This document shows, one piece after another, positions 43,161-55,960 of a stretch of DNA of 64,000 bases. The notes below the pieces were generated by a model, which saw nothing but the letters and a program-made list of their open reading frames with translations, was not told the origin of the DNA and made no database searches. The DNA lies in the NCBI RefSeq assembly GCF_033118175.1, contig NC_083703.1, positions 83,323,501-83,387,500 on the forward strand, read 5' to 3'. Each line of letters starts with the position of its first letter. Position 1 is the stretch's first letter. A program made the position numbers and the translations under genes. This DNA is from Dama dama (taxonomy: Eukaryota; Chordata; Mammalia; Artiodactyla; Cervidae).

Positions 43161-44724
43161 TCCCAAGAACACGCGGCCCCAGTGTTTATGGGTGTGGGTG
43201 CATATCTCCCACTGTTGGTGAGAATTCTGTAGTCATGCCTCTTGCGAGGCTCAGGGACAGATATCGTTCATTACGCAGCCATCAATTTAAGCCAGGCTTA
43301 CTGCGCCTCGGGCCCTCTGAGTTGGGTCTGCACCTGCTAGAGCGGCAGGGCCCCACCAGTTCCCGTGAATCCTACGAGCCTTGCTCGGAGCCCCGGGGTC
43401 AGCCTCCCTCCCCATGCGGGCAGGCCCCCAGAAGGTGCAGTAGTGGAGCCAGCCTGGGTGGTCTGGGCCTTGGGGACAGCACCCAGCCGGCGGGGCCGCC
43501 TCCTGGCTCTTACAGCTGCCCGGCCTCGGGGCTCCAGTGCTTCTGTTCCCTCTGCCTGAGTGCTGTTCCCTCAGCCACAGTGAGATGGACTTGACCACTG
43601 CTGTGCTTGCCCCTGCCTGCCTGACAGTCACTGAACAGCCCCTGTATTATAAGGCAGGGCCCGGAGGAAGGCGGCTGTCTGTGACATGCAGGGCAGACTG
43701 TACCCAGTCAGCAAAGACGTGTTGGGTCACATGAAGGTCGAGTGAGTCCTGCTTGCCAATAGAACTCAAAGACATTGTGTGGAAACAAGTGGCCACCCGC
43801 CCAAGTCCCCACCACTACTCTGACCCCAAGCTGGTGAGGGGTTGGGGTGCCCGGTGGGCACCACCCCATCCTGTGTGGACACCATTGGCCCCTGAGACAG
43901 AGCAGGCTGGGGCCCTGGGCCACCCAGCCCCTCCTGCAGAGCGGGGCACCTGTCGGATGCAGGAGTCTGCCTTGGTCCTGTGTGCCCACCACTCAGGGAG
44001 GAGAGCCCCCCTTCACAACCAAGGAGCCCCAGTGGAGGACAGCATCTCTGCCCAAGCTCTGGGACCATCAAGATGTCTCCATCAGCGGGCCAGCAGCTGA
44101 GTGGGGCCAGGGGTCGTGTCTCCCCCATTCTCCAAACCCCAAGGGTCTGTCCAGGCCTGAGTCTCACCAAACCCACCTTGGGCCCCAGCTCAGATTCCCC
44201 CACTCCACCCGGGTGCTCCTCAAGCCCCGAGTGGCTGTGGCTTCCAGCCTGGCTGGGCCCCAGTCCACTGCCGGCCCCTCGCAGGGTCAGAGCAGAGCTC
44301 TTGCACGATGTGGGGGCCCTGGGGGCGTAAGGATGAACCAGAGCCCGTTCTCACTCTGGGGTGAATTTATCGAGCCTTTCCCATCACCCATGTATCACTT
44401 CATTTTTGTGCTGAACGTCAGCTCAGTCCCACAAGGTGGCTGTGATCAGCCCCCGTTTCAGAGGAGGGGACCGAGGCTCCGTGGGAGGCAGCGCTGGTCG
44501 AAGCTGGCTGGCTCTGGTCACCCCTGACGCCCGTGGCTCCCCGGGTGTCTGACTCCACCAAACACTGAGCTCTAGAGGGTCACGCAGCTTTGAGAGCCGG
44601 GGGTTGATATGTTCGGCCATCCCAGCTGCCGCACGCGGAGGTACCCCTCCAGCTGTGAGTGACTCATGTGACATGTCAACACAGCACCCAGGAGGACAGG
44701 GAAACCCCAGCCACGCCACTAATC
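43161..44724. other. Intergenic sequence
   Basis: 43205-43310 is an AT-richer island with ATCGTTCATTACGCAGCC. 'ccccgtttcagaggaggggaccgaggc' near 44450 is a MIR. No gene seen. Confidence 0.4.
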
Positions 44725-45170
44725 ACTCTTCTCACACGAGGTAGTGATCGTTAATGTGCATGGGATCTCATTAATTAACCTCCTGACTTTAATTAACTTC
44801 TTGCCTATTTCACCTGACATAATGTATTATCACAAATGTCAACTTTGCAGAGTGTTTGCCTCTTGGCACAAAGTGAGATGCGTCACACAGATGTTGCGGT
44901 TTGATCCTGTGTAGGACAGGAGTCCCCCATGCGGTGTGGACGTGCCACCGGCGGGACACGACAATGTCTCGATAGAATACAGAGATCTCTAAACAGCAAC
45001 CAAGACTTTATCATCATAATCAGATTTGTCCCCAGTCACACCACCGTGGCTCTTTTTGTCCCTCAAACACCCTGCTGATGATAAACGCAACAGCAGAGTG
45101 CCTGAGCACAGAGCAGTGTAATCTGGGGGGAAATTTAAAATTTCTACCACGGTGGCTCCTGGGTTCCACT
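44725..45170. promoter_or_regulatory. AT-rich island, candidate conserved noncoding element
   Basis: Two AT-rich blocks (44735-44890 and 44985-45165) with repeated TTAATTAA-type words (CATTAATTAACC, CTTTAATTAACTT) sit in GC-rich DNA without repeat signatures. Such islands are often conserved enhancers, but conservation cannot be judged from one sequence. Confidence 0.3.
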
Positions 45171-47432
45171 AGGGCATGCCAGGCATGGCAGGTGAAGATG
45201 GAGGACCACCAACTGAGACTTCGTCAGCTTTTAAACTTGTCGGGATGACAGATGCCCTATTGTTAACGGAGCCTGCAGTGAAAGGTAGAGGACAGGGTCA
45301 TAGTGCTGAGAACCCAAGGCTTCCTCTGCTATCACCATGACCACCATGACCACCTTCACCACCATCACAGTCGCCCCCTCCAGCTTCGCTGTCCCCATGC
45401 TCATGCCTCTCCACCGCCATTCCTAATGCAACGACAGTCAGCATTGCCCTCATGGTGCGATTGTCTCAGAACTGCCCCACCTGTGGGCAGCACTGCCAGC
45501 ATCAGCAAGGCCATGTCCACCCCCACCGTCACCATCGTTCTCATCCACATCCCCGTACTTCTGGACCACGCCCCCAGCACACCCCCATCCCAGCATAACT
45601 TGGGGCCCTTCGTAGACACTAAGGTTTGTGGAGGGGGAAAACTCACATCGGTCACGGTGGCCGGAGAAACCCAGAGTCCCCGAGCTCACCGATGACACGC
45701 CATCCCCACTGCAGACGTGTTATTATAACACGTATGATGTGATTGCCGCTCTGGGTTTGTTCACCACCTCAGCTCCACCGCCCTGCCAGGACCACGGTTG
45801 CCCTCTCTTTTGGCTCCACGGCCATACCCGTACCTTGGCCACTCGGAGATGGGCTGAGCATGGGTCCCTGAGGCTGCAGACTGGGTTTTCTCCTCTGTGT
45901 GTCTCAAATCCCCAGCACAGGGTCCACATAGTCAGACAGAAATGGAAATTATGTACAGGTTGGCTCTGGGCCCCATCACATCAGAAATTGTCAACAGCGT
46001 GAATTCCCCAGCCAAGATGGTCATCAGACCCTTGGAGAGCAATGGAGGCTCCCAGCAACGAAGTTCACCTCACGAGGGTGGAGGCGGGGTCAGTGAAGTG
46101 AGCAAGCCCTGTCCCCTGCAGCCTCAGTGCCAGTAATCAGTCCAGCTGAGTAGAAGCGTTTGACTTAATTTCATAGCTCAGTAGGCATTCAGATGGAACA
46201 CGGAACTATCTGCCAGCCCTTTGTTTAGCTGAGCCCTGGCACTGCCACCCCCTTAAATCATCTCTGCAGGGGACTTCTGACTGTTCAGATGCAAATGCAC
46301 CCCTGACCCCCTCTCTCTGCACTACCTGTGCACACACACGTCACACACACACATGCATTGCATGCTGGCATCACAGTCACACATGCATCATGCATACACA
46401 CACAACCACACGCCTGCACAGTGGAGCCTCCAAGGCCTCAGCACAGCGAGGAGAGAGCCTTGGGAGAAACTCGTGCAGGATGCAAAGGGCCCTGGGAGCC
46501 AGAAGACCTGCTGTGCCCTGTGCATTTAGCTGAGGATTCCTTTTCTGGACCTGTTTCTGTATTTTTCCTTTTTTCTAAAAATGCCTGTTAGGAGCCAGTT
46601 CAGTGCGAAGAGCACTGTGAGTGGGGCTGGGGGACATCTTCCCTCTTAATGCAGGTCAGCCAGTTCCTCCTTCTTGGCTCCCACCCCATGGGCCTGGCCA
46701 GGTGTGGTTGTGAGGTGGGCTGAGGCAGGGCTGGACCAGGTGGGCCTGGCGTCAGAGAAGAGGGCACCATCCTCACCAGCCAAGGTGGACAGTGTGGGAA
46801 TGGATGGTGACACTGGCCCCTGGGGTCCTTCTGGATGTGGCAGAGTGGACCCTGGGCATCAGGAGAGCGGAGGTCAAGCCCAGTGCACTCCCAGGGCCCT
46901 CAGGTCAGGGGACAAAAGGTCCTTGGAACCAAGTGGCGGGGAGGTGGACTGGCTGTGTCATCAGCGTGGAATCAGCCGCTCATCCCGTTCTTTTGCTGCC
47001 TGTGTTTGGAATCACGCCCAGTTTGCCCTGCTCCAAACGAGCGCAGGAGCGAGTTTATCTGATTTTTGCTGCTGGCTTGGCCATGGGATGGCTTTGGCCG
47101 GCGGATGTTGGCAGACAGGACGCAGGCTTGGCCCCTGGGCTAACATCTGCTGTGGGAAGGTGTGCCCAGCAGACACGGGTCCCAGAGGCACGGAGCCGGC
47201 TGACCACACATGGGCCAGGGGCGGTGCCCCAGCCTGCCTGCAGCCCCGAGGGCCAGGAAAAGGAGGGCTCCTCCTAAACCGCCGGCTAGGAGGGTGGTTT
47301 GTGACAGACATTACCGCAGCAGAGACCTAACTCACACACAGGCTTTTATACTCCTGAGAAAATACTTCACCCTTTCTGAGCCCGACTGTCATTGTTCATA
47401 AAGGTAACAGTATGAGTGTAGCTTTGTGGGGA
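45171..47432. other. Intergenic sequence, no gene seen
   Basis: A CACCATGAC-rich low-complexity patch lies at 45335-45370 and a CA-rich patch at 46330-46410. The open frame 46674-47330 (218 residues) shows no domain. Confidence 0.4.
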
Positions 47433-47640
47433 AGTGTGTTAGTCACTCAGTCGTGTCTGACTGTTTGTGACCCCATGGACTGTAGCCCGCCAGGCTTCTC
47501 TGTCCGTGAAATTGTCCAGGCAAGAATACTGGAGTGGGTTGCCATTTCCTTCTCCAGGGGATCTTCCCAACCCAGGGATTGAACCTAGGTCTCCCATGCT
47601 GTAGGCAGATTCTTTATCATCTGAGCTGCCAGGGAAGCCC
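47433..47640 (-). mobile_element. Bov-tA SINE, antisense, complete
   Basis: From 'gtgttagtcactcagtcgtgtctgac' to 'catctgagctgccagggaagccc' the whole element is present with little divergence. Confidence 0.95.
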
Positions 47641-48542
47641 AAAATTTAATTCGATTCTGTCTGAGCCTGACCCTGGAAGCGGCTCAGACCTCCTGAGCTC
47701 TTGGCCAGCCGCTGCCTCTCCAGCCTCCAGCTTGGAGTTTGCAGATGGCTCCTCCAGCCTCCACCCTCACAAGGATACGGCCTGGGCAGCCGCCCTCGTG
47801 GCTGAGGAAACCAGGACCCAGGGGCCTGAGGGGAGGCGCCCACGCGGTGGGGGCGTCACGCTCCCAGGCCTCCAGCTGCTCTGCGATGGGCTGAAGCAGG
47901 TGGCCCGCTCCCACCTGTGCTGGGATTCTGTGCTTCTCTCTCTGGCTGCAGTAAATGCAGACATGTGTGGGGCCAGTCAGATGCGCAGAGCACCCGCGAG
48001 ATGCACCCGGGCTCGTCCGGGGGGCTCCCGCCTGGCAGGCAGAGCCGCACTGCTGACCCTCCGCTCAGGATGCGGGAGGCCGTGTTCCAGCCGGGAAGAG
48101 CCGCCCCTGCGTGTCCGTTAAACAGGGGTTTGCAGAGACGGGACCCAGCGGTGCCCCTCCACTGTCCCTTCTCCACCAGAACTGCCCGCCCCTGCAGGTC
48201 AACTCAATCCAGCCACAGGGCCATTAAATCAGGGTCCCGTCAGGCTGAAGGATGAGCCTAAGGGACTAGACGTATGAACAGCGCCCAGTGAGGATGGGGC
48301 CGCACACAGTTGCTAAGTGTGTGTCACCACCCTGTGGACTGTCATTCCCTTCACAACCTTTGACATCCACGGTGCTGGAGGACACAAGGGTCCCTGCCCT
48401 CCTGGAGCTGGATGTCCGATGAGGGAGGGGCACAGAAAATCAACAGGGAAGTCCAGCAAGTGGCTGTAGGTGGTGGTATGCCACAAAGCTGGTACCAGGG
48501 GGTCTTGATGGCAGCAGGAGTGGACGGCGGGTCAGCTCAGCA
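47641..48542. other. Intergenic sequence, no gene seen
   Basis: GC-rich; open frames without domains. Confidence 0.45.
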
Positions 48543-48665
48543 CACGTGGCCACCGAGCGTCCACGTGGTCACCAAGCACCCACACGTGGTCACCGAGCAT
48601 CCACGTGGTCACCAAGCATCCACACGTGGTCACCGAGCGTCCACGTGGTCACTGAGATCCACATG
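48543..48665. repeat. Minisatellite with six regularly spaced CACGTG boxes
   Basis: CACGTG occurs at 48543, 48562, 48583, 48602, 48623 and 48642, so spacing alternates 19, 21, 19, 21, 19. The true unit is a 40-bp dimer present three times, with a degenerate CACATGTG at the end. CACGTG is the palindromic E-box bound by USF and MYC/MAX factors. Confidence 0.92.
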
Positions 48666-50530
48666 TGTCACTGCAGGCTGGACAGGGCTCACAGAGGATG
48701 CACACTCAGGCTTATCCAGTGGAGCTCGGGGGCTGGGGGGTCTGATGCAGTTGTGCATCCTCACTCTCTGTGAGCACGAGGGGCAGCAACCAGTGGGGTC
48801 GGGGGTCGCTGAGACAATGTGGGCTGGTGGGGAGGGTGTCCTGAGCAAGGCGCCTGCTTGCTCAAACCCAGGTGGGAGGGAGATGCTGCGTCCACCTGCC
48901 TGGGGACGGGGTGTGCCTCTGGCCGCCCCCACCGCTGTGTGCTCTGGGCTCAGGGAACAGCTCTGGTCTCTGCTGTCCATTGTGAAATGGGCAGCATGTG
49001 AGTGTGTGATCTCCTTCAAGGCCCCTTTTGTCCCCAGAGCCTGACCTGTGGTGGTGAGGCGGGCAGTGGGCACCAGGCCCTGTGGCAGCCTGACTCCACC
49101 CGCAAGGTCTGCCACTCAGCAGCAGGCGCCATCCCCGCACCCTTGAGCATCCAGACAAGGTGACTCCCTGAGGCCGAGTCTCCTGAGGAAGGACCAGGGT
49201 CGTGATGCCAGCTCTCCCTAAATGCTGGGCAGCTTTGGCTGAGATGACAGACACTCAGGCACGGTCCTCAATGACCAGAGCTCGGAGTGCCGGATGGAGA
49301 CCCTCACGTGAGCAGAGACTTCTGGCAGGAGCAGGTGGGGGGCCCTGCCCTCTCTGCCAGCTGCCTGGTGGGTGTGTGGAGGGCGGGCCTGGCCTCGTGG
49401 GCCCCGTGGATGAAGGTGTCCCAGGCCACAGTCGCACCCCATGCTTGCCCATCTTCCATGGCTGCCCTGGGGCTGTAGGAGCGGAACTGAACGGTTACGG
49501 CGAAGGAAGGCTTGCACAAGTGGGAGCATTTCCTCTGTGGACCTTCACAGAAAACGTTAAAGAGCCCTGGTCCTGGGCATATGAGCATGGGGGGAGGAGC
49601 AGGCTCCAGACGGGGTGGAGGAGGGGCTCGTACATCTGGAGAAGCTGGGGTTGTGATTCCAGGGGTGGGCATCCCAATCAGGCCAGGGACCCCAGGGCTG
49701 ACTGTCCCACGCTGTCGCACAGACTTGAGGGCTTGCCCTGTGTCTGAGGCTCTTGGGGCCCCAAAGTCTTTGAAGGTTAGCCGACATGCTGTCCCCACAA
49801 GAGGACACTGGGCAGTGACTGCAGCCCGCCCGGCAGGTTCTGGAGCATTGGCGGCCCGGAGATCCCCGCACACCTGGAGGGAAGACGCCACAGCGCAGTC
49901 AAGGCATGGAAGTTGCTCTTGAGCACTACTTGATTTGTGTTGAAATTAACATTCCAGAAGGAGAGATAAAGGAGAAGTCTCCCGAAAGAAGAGAAAATGC
50001 TCCCAGCTGTCCTCTGACTTGTCCCAGCCACACCCTCCAGCTCACACGAGACCCAAGCGTTCTGTAGGGCAGAGGCAGGCAGTGGTCTCTACCATTGCTG
50101 TCAGAGAAGGAAGCCAGCTTGTCTTAATGAGGGGATCAGGGAAGACTTCCGGAGGAGGGGGTGTTAAATAAGGCATTGGTGTGGGGCTAGAAGGTTGGTG
50201 GAGAAAGATGATAGGAGAAAGGGCATCACAGAGAGAAGACAGTGTGAGCAGCGTCTCTGAAGTAAGAGGGGCAGCAGGACTTTGGGGGACAGTGAGTGAT
50301 CCAGTTTTGTTGTGGGACAGACTGGCCGTAAAGTTGCTGTTAAATGATGAGGCTGGACAGGAAGACCTGGGCCTGGCAGTGGATGACTTCATCAGGCACA
50401 TGTGTTTATTTTAATTTGACAGATAAATAGGAAAACAGTGTGCTCAGAGAGCAGGGGCCACTACTTTTTAACCTTTCTTTATCCTCAGTACCTGGTACAT
50501 TGGGGCATATTAGGGGGCTTAATTAGTATT
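48666..50530. other. Intergenic sequence, no gene seen
   Basis: Open frames such as 49202-49747 and 49304-49891 (minus) have no recognised domain. 50085-50400 reads like an old mammalian interspersed repeat, family not named. Confidence 0.35.
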
Positions 50531-51085
50531 CACTCAGTGGATAGTGGATGGTTAGGTGGCTGGCTCGCTGGCGGGCTGGATGGGTGGATAGCTGGATGGA
50601 TGAATGGTAGATGGATGGATGAACGGTGAGTGGACGGGTGGATGGGTGGATGGGTGGATGGATGATGGTTGAGTGGATGGCTGGATTGGTGGATGGATGG
50701 ATGAATGGTGAGTGGATGGAAGGATGGATGAGTGGATGGGTGGATGGGTGGATGCATGGGTGGATGGGTGGATGATGATGATGATGAAAGTTGGAAGGCT
50801 GGAATGGAAAAATGGGTGGTGGATGATGGAAGATTAATGGACAAATGGTTGGAGAGACAGATGATGGACAGATACAGGCATGGAGGCATGCTGGGGTGAA
50901 AGGATGGGAAGGCAGGTCATGCGTGGGGAGAGGAATAGATAGACGGATGGGGGGATGGATGGATTAATGGGTAGATGGATGGGTGGGTGGGTGATGATGC
51001 CTAGATGGACAGATTGGCTGGTGATGAGGGACAGATGGATGAATACATTAGTGTGGTTGGGTGGACGGGTGGGTGGATGGATGTA
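50531..51085. repeat. (GGAT)n/(GGTGGAT)n minisatellite
   Basis: About 550 bases of GGAT-, GGTGGATGGGT- and TGGATGAATGG-type units, dense at 50560-50780 and 50945-51085 with a less regular middle. The minus-strand Ser/His/Pro-rich frames come from the repeat. Confidence 0.92.
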
Positions 51086-52682
51086 CATTGTGGATCTTGC
51101 AATTCCTAGAGCCAGCATAGATGAGGAAAGGGTGAGTATTTTTGGGGGGGCTATCACTTATTAGAGATAACCACATCTCTTCCCACAAGAGAAGTCAAAG
51201 ATCTTCCACTCAGAGGCAGGTTTTCACCTCCCCACTGTACTTTGAGGTCTAAGTTTCTTCATAATCGTGTTCCTTTGTGTTTGGGATTAGTGTCCTAGGC
51301 GTATTGTTTTTAAATCATGGAAATGCTGTCAGGAAAGTTACTTAAGACTTGTGAGTATGTTGTGGAGAGACAGAGAAGGAGGGAGGGGGAAGGAGGGAGG
51401 GAGATGGTGTGGGGTGGCGGGCAGCCCCACGATTTGCCTCCAGACTACCAGTGGGGAACGCTTGGCCTGGCAGGCTGGCTCCCAAGCTGTGACTCGGGGC
51501 TTGGACCTGGTGAGGCCTCGGTCTGAACGGGGCCGCCTGCCCAGCTGTGAGCTCCCCGCCTCACGCGGGCCCTGGGCCTGTCCCTGGCTGCGGCCGGGCC
51601 TCGCCCGGGGGCCCCACCCCTGCTTGGTGTCTGGGTGGCTCAGGTGGTCAGCTTCCTCTCCGAGGACCTACTGTGTGTCCCCGGCATTCGCTGTCTTCTG
51701 GGGGCAACCAGCTGCACCCTGATCCCAAGGTGGTGGGTCCCCGCGGAGGGACTCGTGCAGGGTGGCACCAAGGGGGTGGCACCCCGGAGCTGGGACAGGT
51801 ACCCCGGGAGGTGGAGGGAGAGCTGTCTGCGTGGGTGCTCACGGTCCCTGGGGAAGGCAGTGGGCATCCCAGGGGACAGGCAGGCTCGGCGCCCACGTGA
51901 GTGTGAAGCCCATTTGCACCTTTTTGAGCCAGGACCTTCTCCTTTCTCTGCCTGGACGGCCTTGGCTTCCCACTCCCCGAGCTGAGCCCAGGGTCTCTCT
52001 CCAAGCAGACAGAGCGTCATGCTTGTAAGGCCGGACAGTCAGGGGACTAAGCAGGACACACGTCACCGAGCCTGCTTGGAAGGACCTCGCGGCTGCAGGT
52101 GCACGACGGAAACCTCTCACAGCCCGACGGTCTGCTTAGGTATACTTCGAATTCTTACTGAATTATATATGAAGTTTTCTACAACACTAATGGATGTACT
52201 CAATATGTTAACAGAGGGATCATCCTGACCTGTAATAATATTCGGTGAATTATGAGAAGTAACAGTTTAAATAACCTGTGTTTTTTAATCCCAGCAAGCA
52301 AGTTCCCACCCACAGCAGCCCCGTGGGTGTCGGACCTCCTCCGCTTTCTGGAAGAGCGACCATGAGGACTTGCCCCTTGGCCCCACGCCACTGGTTGCGG
52401 AGGACCAGGGCAGAGGGTGGCGCTTGGGGCCACTGGCAACCAGAGTCCTCCCCCTCGGCACCCTCCAGCCTCATCCCGTGGGCTTTCCCAGCGCCTGCCC
52501 TTCCTGCCGACGGCGTCTAGGGAGCCGGAGGCTAGCTGGCTATGAGTGGTCAGACCCTTCAATGTTTGATTTCATCGGGGCTGCTTGTCATTGTGTTAAT
52601 TAAAGTTCGAAGGTGTTGGCAGCAGCGAGGGTGTGGAGGGAGCGTGTCCAGTCTGGAGTAGCCGTGCGTTGGCCTTTGTGTG
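51086..52682. other. Intergenic sequence, no gene seen
   Basis: An AT-rich patch at 52140-52290 shows no repeat signature; the rest is GC-rich with chance frames. Confidence 0.4.
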
Positions 52683-52690
52683 TCACTGGC

Positions 52691-53157
52691 TGACAAAGGT
52701 CCATGTAGTCAAGGCTATGGTTTTTCCAGTGGTCATGTATGGATGTGAGAGCTGGACCATAAAGAAAGCTGAGCACCGAAGAATTGATGCTTTTGAACTG
52801 TGGTGTTGGAGAAAACTCTTGAGAGTCCCTAGGACTGCAAGGAGATCCAACCAGTCCATCCTAAAGGAAATCAGTCCTGAATATTCATTGAAAGGACTGA
52901 TGGTGAAGCTGAAACTCCAATACTTTGACCACCTGATGTGAAGAACTGACTCATTGGAAAAGACCCTGATGTTGGGAAAGATTGAAGGCAAGAGGAGAAG
53001 CGGATGACAGAGGGTGAGATGGTTGAATGGCATCACCGACTCGATGGACATGAGTTTGAGCAAGCTCTGGGAGTTGGTGGTGGACAGGGAGACCTGGCGT
53101 GCTGCGGTCCATGGGGTCACAAAGAGTCAGACACGACTGAGTGAGTGAACTGAACTC
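52691..53157 (+). mobile_element. BovB LINE 3' end, 5'-truncated
   Basis: About 470 bases including the last codons of the reverse transcriptase region (a frame ending CWRKLLRVPRTARRSNQSIL) and the 3' tail. Target duplication TCACTGGC at 52683-52690 and 53158-53165. Confidence 0.93.
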
Positions 53158-53165
53158 TCACTGGC

Positions 53166-54429
53166 CGAGATCCTCCCGGAGGGAGTGGCGGGGGGCGGGG
53201 GGGCAGGGACCACTGTGCCTGGTTGCTGAGAAAGGAGCAAACAGCGTTCTGCTGGCCGGTGGCCGGGAGGGGCTCCCACGAGCCTTCCGGGAGCCCCTCT
53301 GTCTGGGCCCATCAGGCCCATGCACACCTCCCGTCTCACCCCAATGACACTGCCAGCCTGTCCCTGAAACACAGGACCCCTCCCTCAGCAGCGTGGCTCC
53401 TGCGGGGCTCTGCACGCCTGGCTCCCGCTGCCCGCCCTGAGCTTGAGTCCTGGGGTGGGGCCACCCTGGCTCTCAGCACACAGAGTCCCCTCGGAGCGGA
53501 TCCCGCCTCAGCTGCCTGCTGTTCGCGCCTCAGCGCTCTCACTGGATGGCTCAGGCTGGCAGGTGGACCGTGCCTGTGGGCCAGTTGGTCAACAATGCCC
53601 GGAGCCGGGGGTTGAGAAAGGTTCTGAGGCTGCATCTGGGCTGCAGGGGAGACACAGAAAGCAGAGGGTCAGTCCCTTCCTGACCTCCGCCTTCTCCAGT
53701 CCCTTCCCAGGAGGGTGGGGGCCTTTGGAAGGGCCCCTGAGCCCAGCAGGCTCTTCTGTTTGCAGAAGGACCGGCCCCAGAGAGGGGCCTCCCCACATGG
53801 GCTCGAGGTGGCAGGCAGGGAGCGCTCCCTCCGGACGGGCCAGTGTCAGGTGGGCGTGCTTCGGTTCAGTTTTGTCTCCGACCTTCTCTCTGGGTGTCTG
53901 GCTCAAGCCCCGAACACGCTGCTCACATCTGGAGGTCAACAGAGGGGGATGAAGGCCCCACCCTGTGGCGCAGCTCTACCTCCCCCCCCCCCCCCTCGGC
54001 CACCCCCGCCTTCCTCTCTGTCCCCCTCCCTCCACCCCTCCCTCCACGAGAGCCGCGGCCTGGCCGTCCAAGGGCTGGGCTTAGCCTCAGATGAGGCGTC
54101 CCTGTGGACAGCGGTGACGTCACGGATTAGTCTGTGGCTCCCAGGGTGTGGATTGAGAAGGTCTGCTTCCCTCTCCAGACTGGCGGTGGGGGTCTGGATG
54201 CCCGTCCCCTGGTGTGACCCTGAAGGAACACAGAGGGAGATTCAGTGAAGGACAGTGGGTGTGGAGGGGCAGGCTGCCCAGGACGGCCTCTCCTTGCTGG
54301 GAAAGACCCTGGAGAGGTGCTGCCTGCGCTAGGCTGTAGACCACCCAGTGGAGGGGCCCCGGGGAAGGACCCCTCCCCACCAGGATCAGTACCCAGCGGA
54401 CGGCCGGCGGTTCCAGGCCTCGGCTGACT
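53166..54429. other. GC-rich intergenic sequence, no gene seen
   Basis: Contains a C run at about 53984-53996 and otherwise only chance open frames. Confidence 0.45.
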
Positions 54430-54790
54430 CGTGTAGCCCAGAAACATCTGTAGAGGTCATAACCCCCAGCAGCTGTGAGTGTGACCTTATTTGGAAATAT
54501 CAACTTTGCAGTCGTAATCAATCAGAGGAAGGGGAGGTCCTCCTGGGGTCGGGGAGGACCTAATGCAAGGACCTGAGAAGATTAAACTTGGACAGGCAGG
54601 CAGGGAGCCAGCGACACGTGCCGATGAGGCAGAGACTGGTGCAATGTGCTGCCGCCCTAGGAGGGTCGGGGGCGTCCTGCTGCCCCTGGGAGCTGGACCG
54701 GTCCTCCCCCTGGGCCCCCAGAAGGAGCCCTGGCTCTGGACTTCCGGCCTCCAGGCCCCGAGGGAGCGGACCTCTGTTGTCTAGAGCTGC
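54430..54790 (+). repeat. MaLR-type LTR remnant
   Basis: 'tgtgaccttatttggaaatat' and 'acttccggcctccagg' are landmarks of the same old LTR family as at 42010, in sense, strongly diverged. Confidence 0.45.
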
Positions 54791-55199
54791 ACAGGCTTAG
54801 GAATTTGGTGGCGGCCCTAGGGGCCGGTGCCAGCCGGGCCTTCACTGCCTGTGGTCACTCTGGCCGGCAGAGCCGCCATCCTCGCTGCAGCTGTCTCTGC
54901 CCCCATCCGCTCCCTCTCACACGGGCTGATGGCGCTGGTGCTCCGTGCCCTGGGCTGGGCTCCGGTGATGCCTGCGCCAGCTTCTGAGCAAGGAATGACG
55001 GTCTCCGTTTCCTGCTCCGTCTAAATGGTAATGCAGAGGCTGTCCCACTGCCTGGCCCTCCAGTTCCCCGTCTGCCACCTGTCCCTGGAGGGACCCGCAC
55101 CCCTGGGCTGGGACGGTCATGGTCTGGTGCTGGGCACGGGCCGCCGTGGGGCGACAGCGTCCATTTGCCGCGTCCTTTGTTCACAGGGGGGACACATGC
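54791..55199. other. Intergenic sequence, no gene seen
   Basis: GC-rich, no recognisable feature. Confidence 0.45.
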
Positions 55200-55480
55200 C
55201 CAGATGTGACAGAGCAATATCATCTCGCTGGCAGCCCTCGGATCCCCAGATAAGCTGTTGATCGGACGGCGCCTCCAGTCTCTAGCTATCTGGCTGTATT
55301 TCGCTGTAATAGCGGGGAAGATGCAGTTGGTAACGACCCGTGACAGCTGCTATATGGATATTCCCAGTCTTGGGGAGAGAGACAGGAAAAAAAAATAAAC
55401 ACTTGATAAAAGTATGATTGAAGATTAATAGTTGCCTGGTGACGATTTGCAATGAAACAGCCCATAAAGAGATTACTTGT
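55200..55480. promoter_or_regulatory. AT-richer island, candidate conserved noncoding element
   Basis: Repeat-free stretch with a GATA-type word (CCAGATAAGCTG), GCTATATGGATATTCCC and GAAGATTAATAGTTGCC. Its composition differs from both sides. Conservation has not been tested. Confidence 0.28.
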
Positions 55481-55914
55481 CTGCAGAGTCCAGTTGCTCC
55501 CGGCTGCAGAGAGGCTGGTGTTCAGAGAGGGTGCTGCTGGGCCGAGGGGGACAGGTGCCTCCGTGCAGGCCCTCGGGCCAGCCCCGGGGCTCGAGGTGGT
55601 TTCAGGAACTCTTGGCCAGCAGCTTGGAAGAGGGCAGATGGAAATTGCTTTGGAACTGTTTATTTATTTATATGCCAGCATGTTTCAGAAAGGATTTAAA
55701 GAGGCTTAGAAATTGCTTTGTCTAAGAAGCTCCTAGTAATCCTCAAGGCTCTTCCCCAGCAGTGCAGCAGATACTGTGGCATCAGAGAGCCAGGTGGAGA
55801 AGGCTGGGCCAGGAATAAGACTCAGGTCCTTGTGCTAACAGTAAGGAAGCTGGGTCCCATTGGACTGCAGGGACCTCAATGCCATGGGTGGAAAAGCCAG
55901 GACTGAAAACAGCT

Positions 55915-55960
55915 CACTCACTCATTCATTCATTCATTCTCTCATTCATTTTTTCATTGG
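55915..55960. repeat. (CATT)n microsatellite
   Basis: CTCACTCATTCATTCATTCATTC with one interruption. Confidence 0.9.

Noticed and set aside
42594..43594. Cys/Val-rich and His/Thr-rich proteins over the TG tract
   Set aside because: Direct translation of a dinucleotide repeat.
50530..50889. Ser/His/Pro-rich minus-strand frame
   Set aside because: Translation of the GGAT minisatellite.
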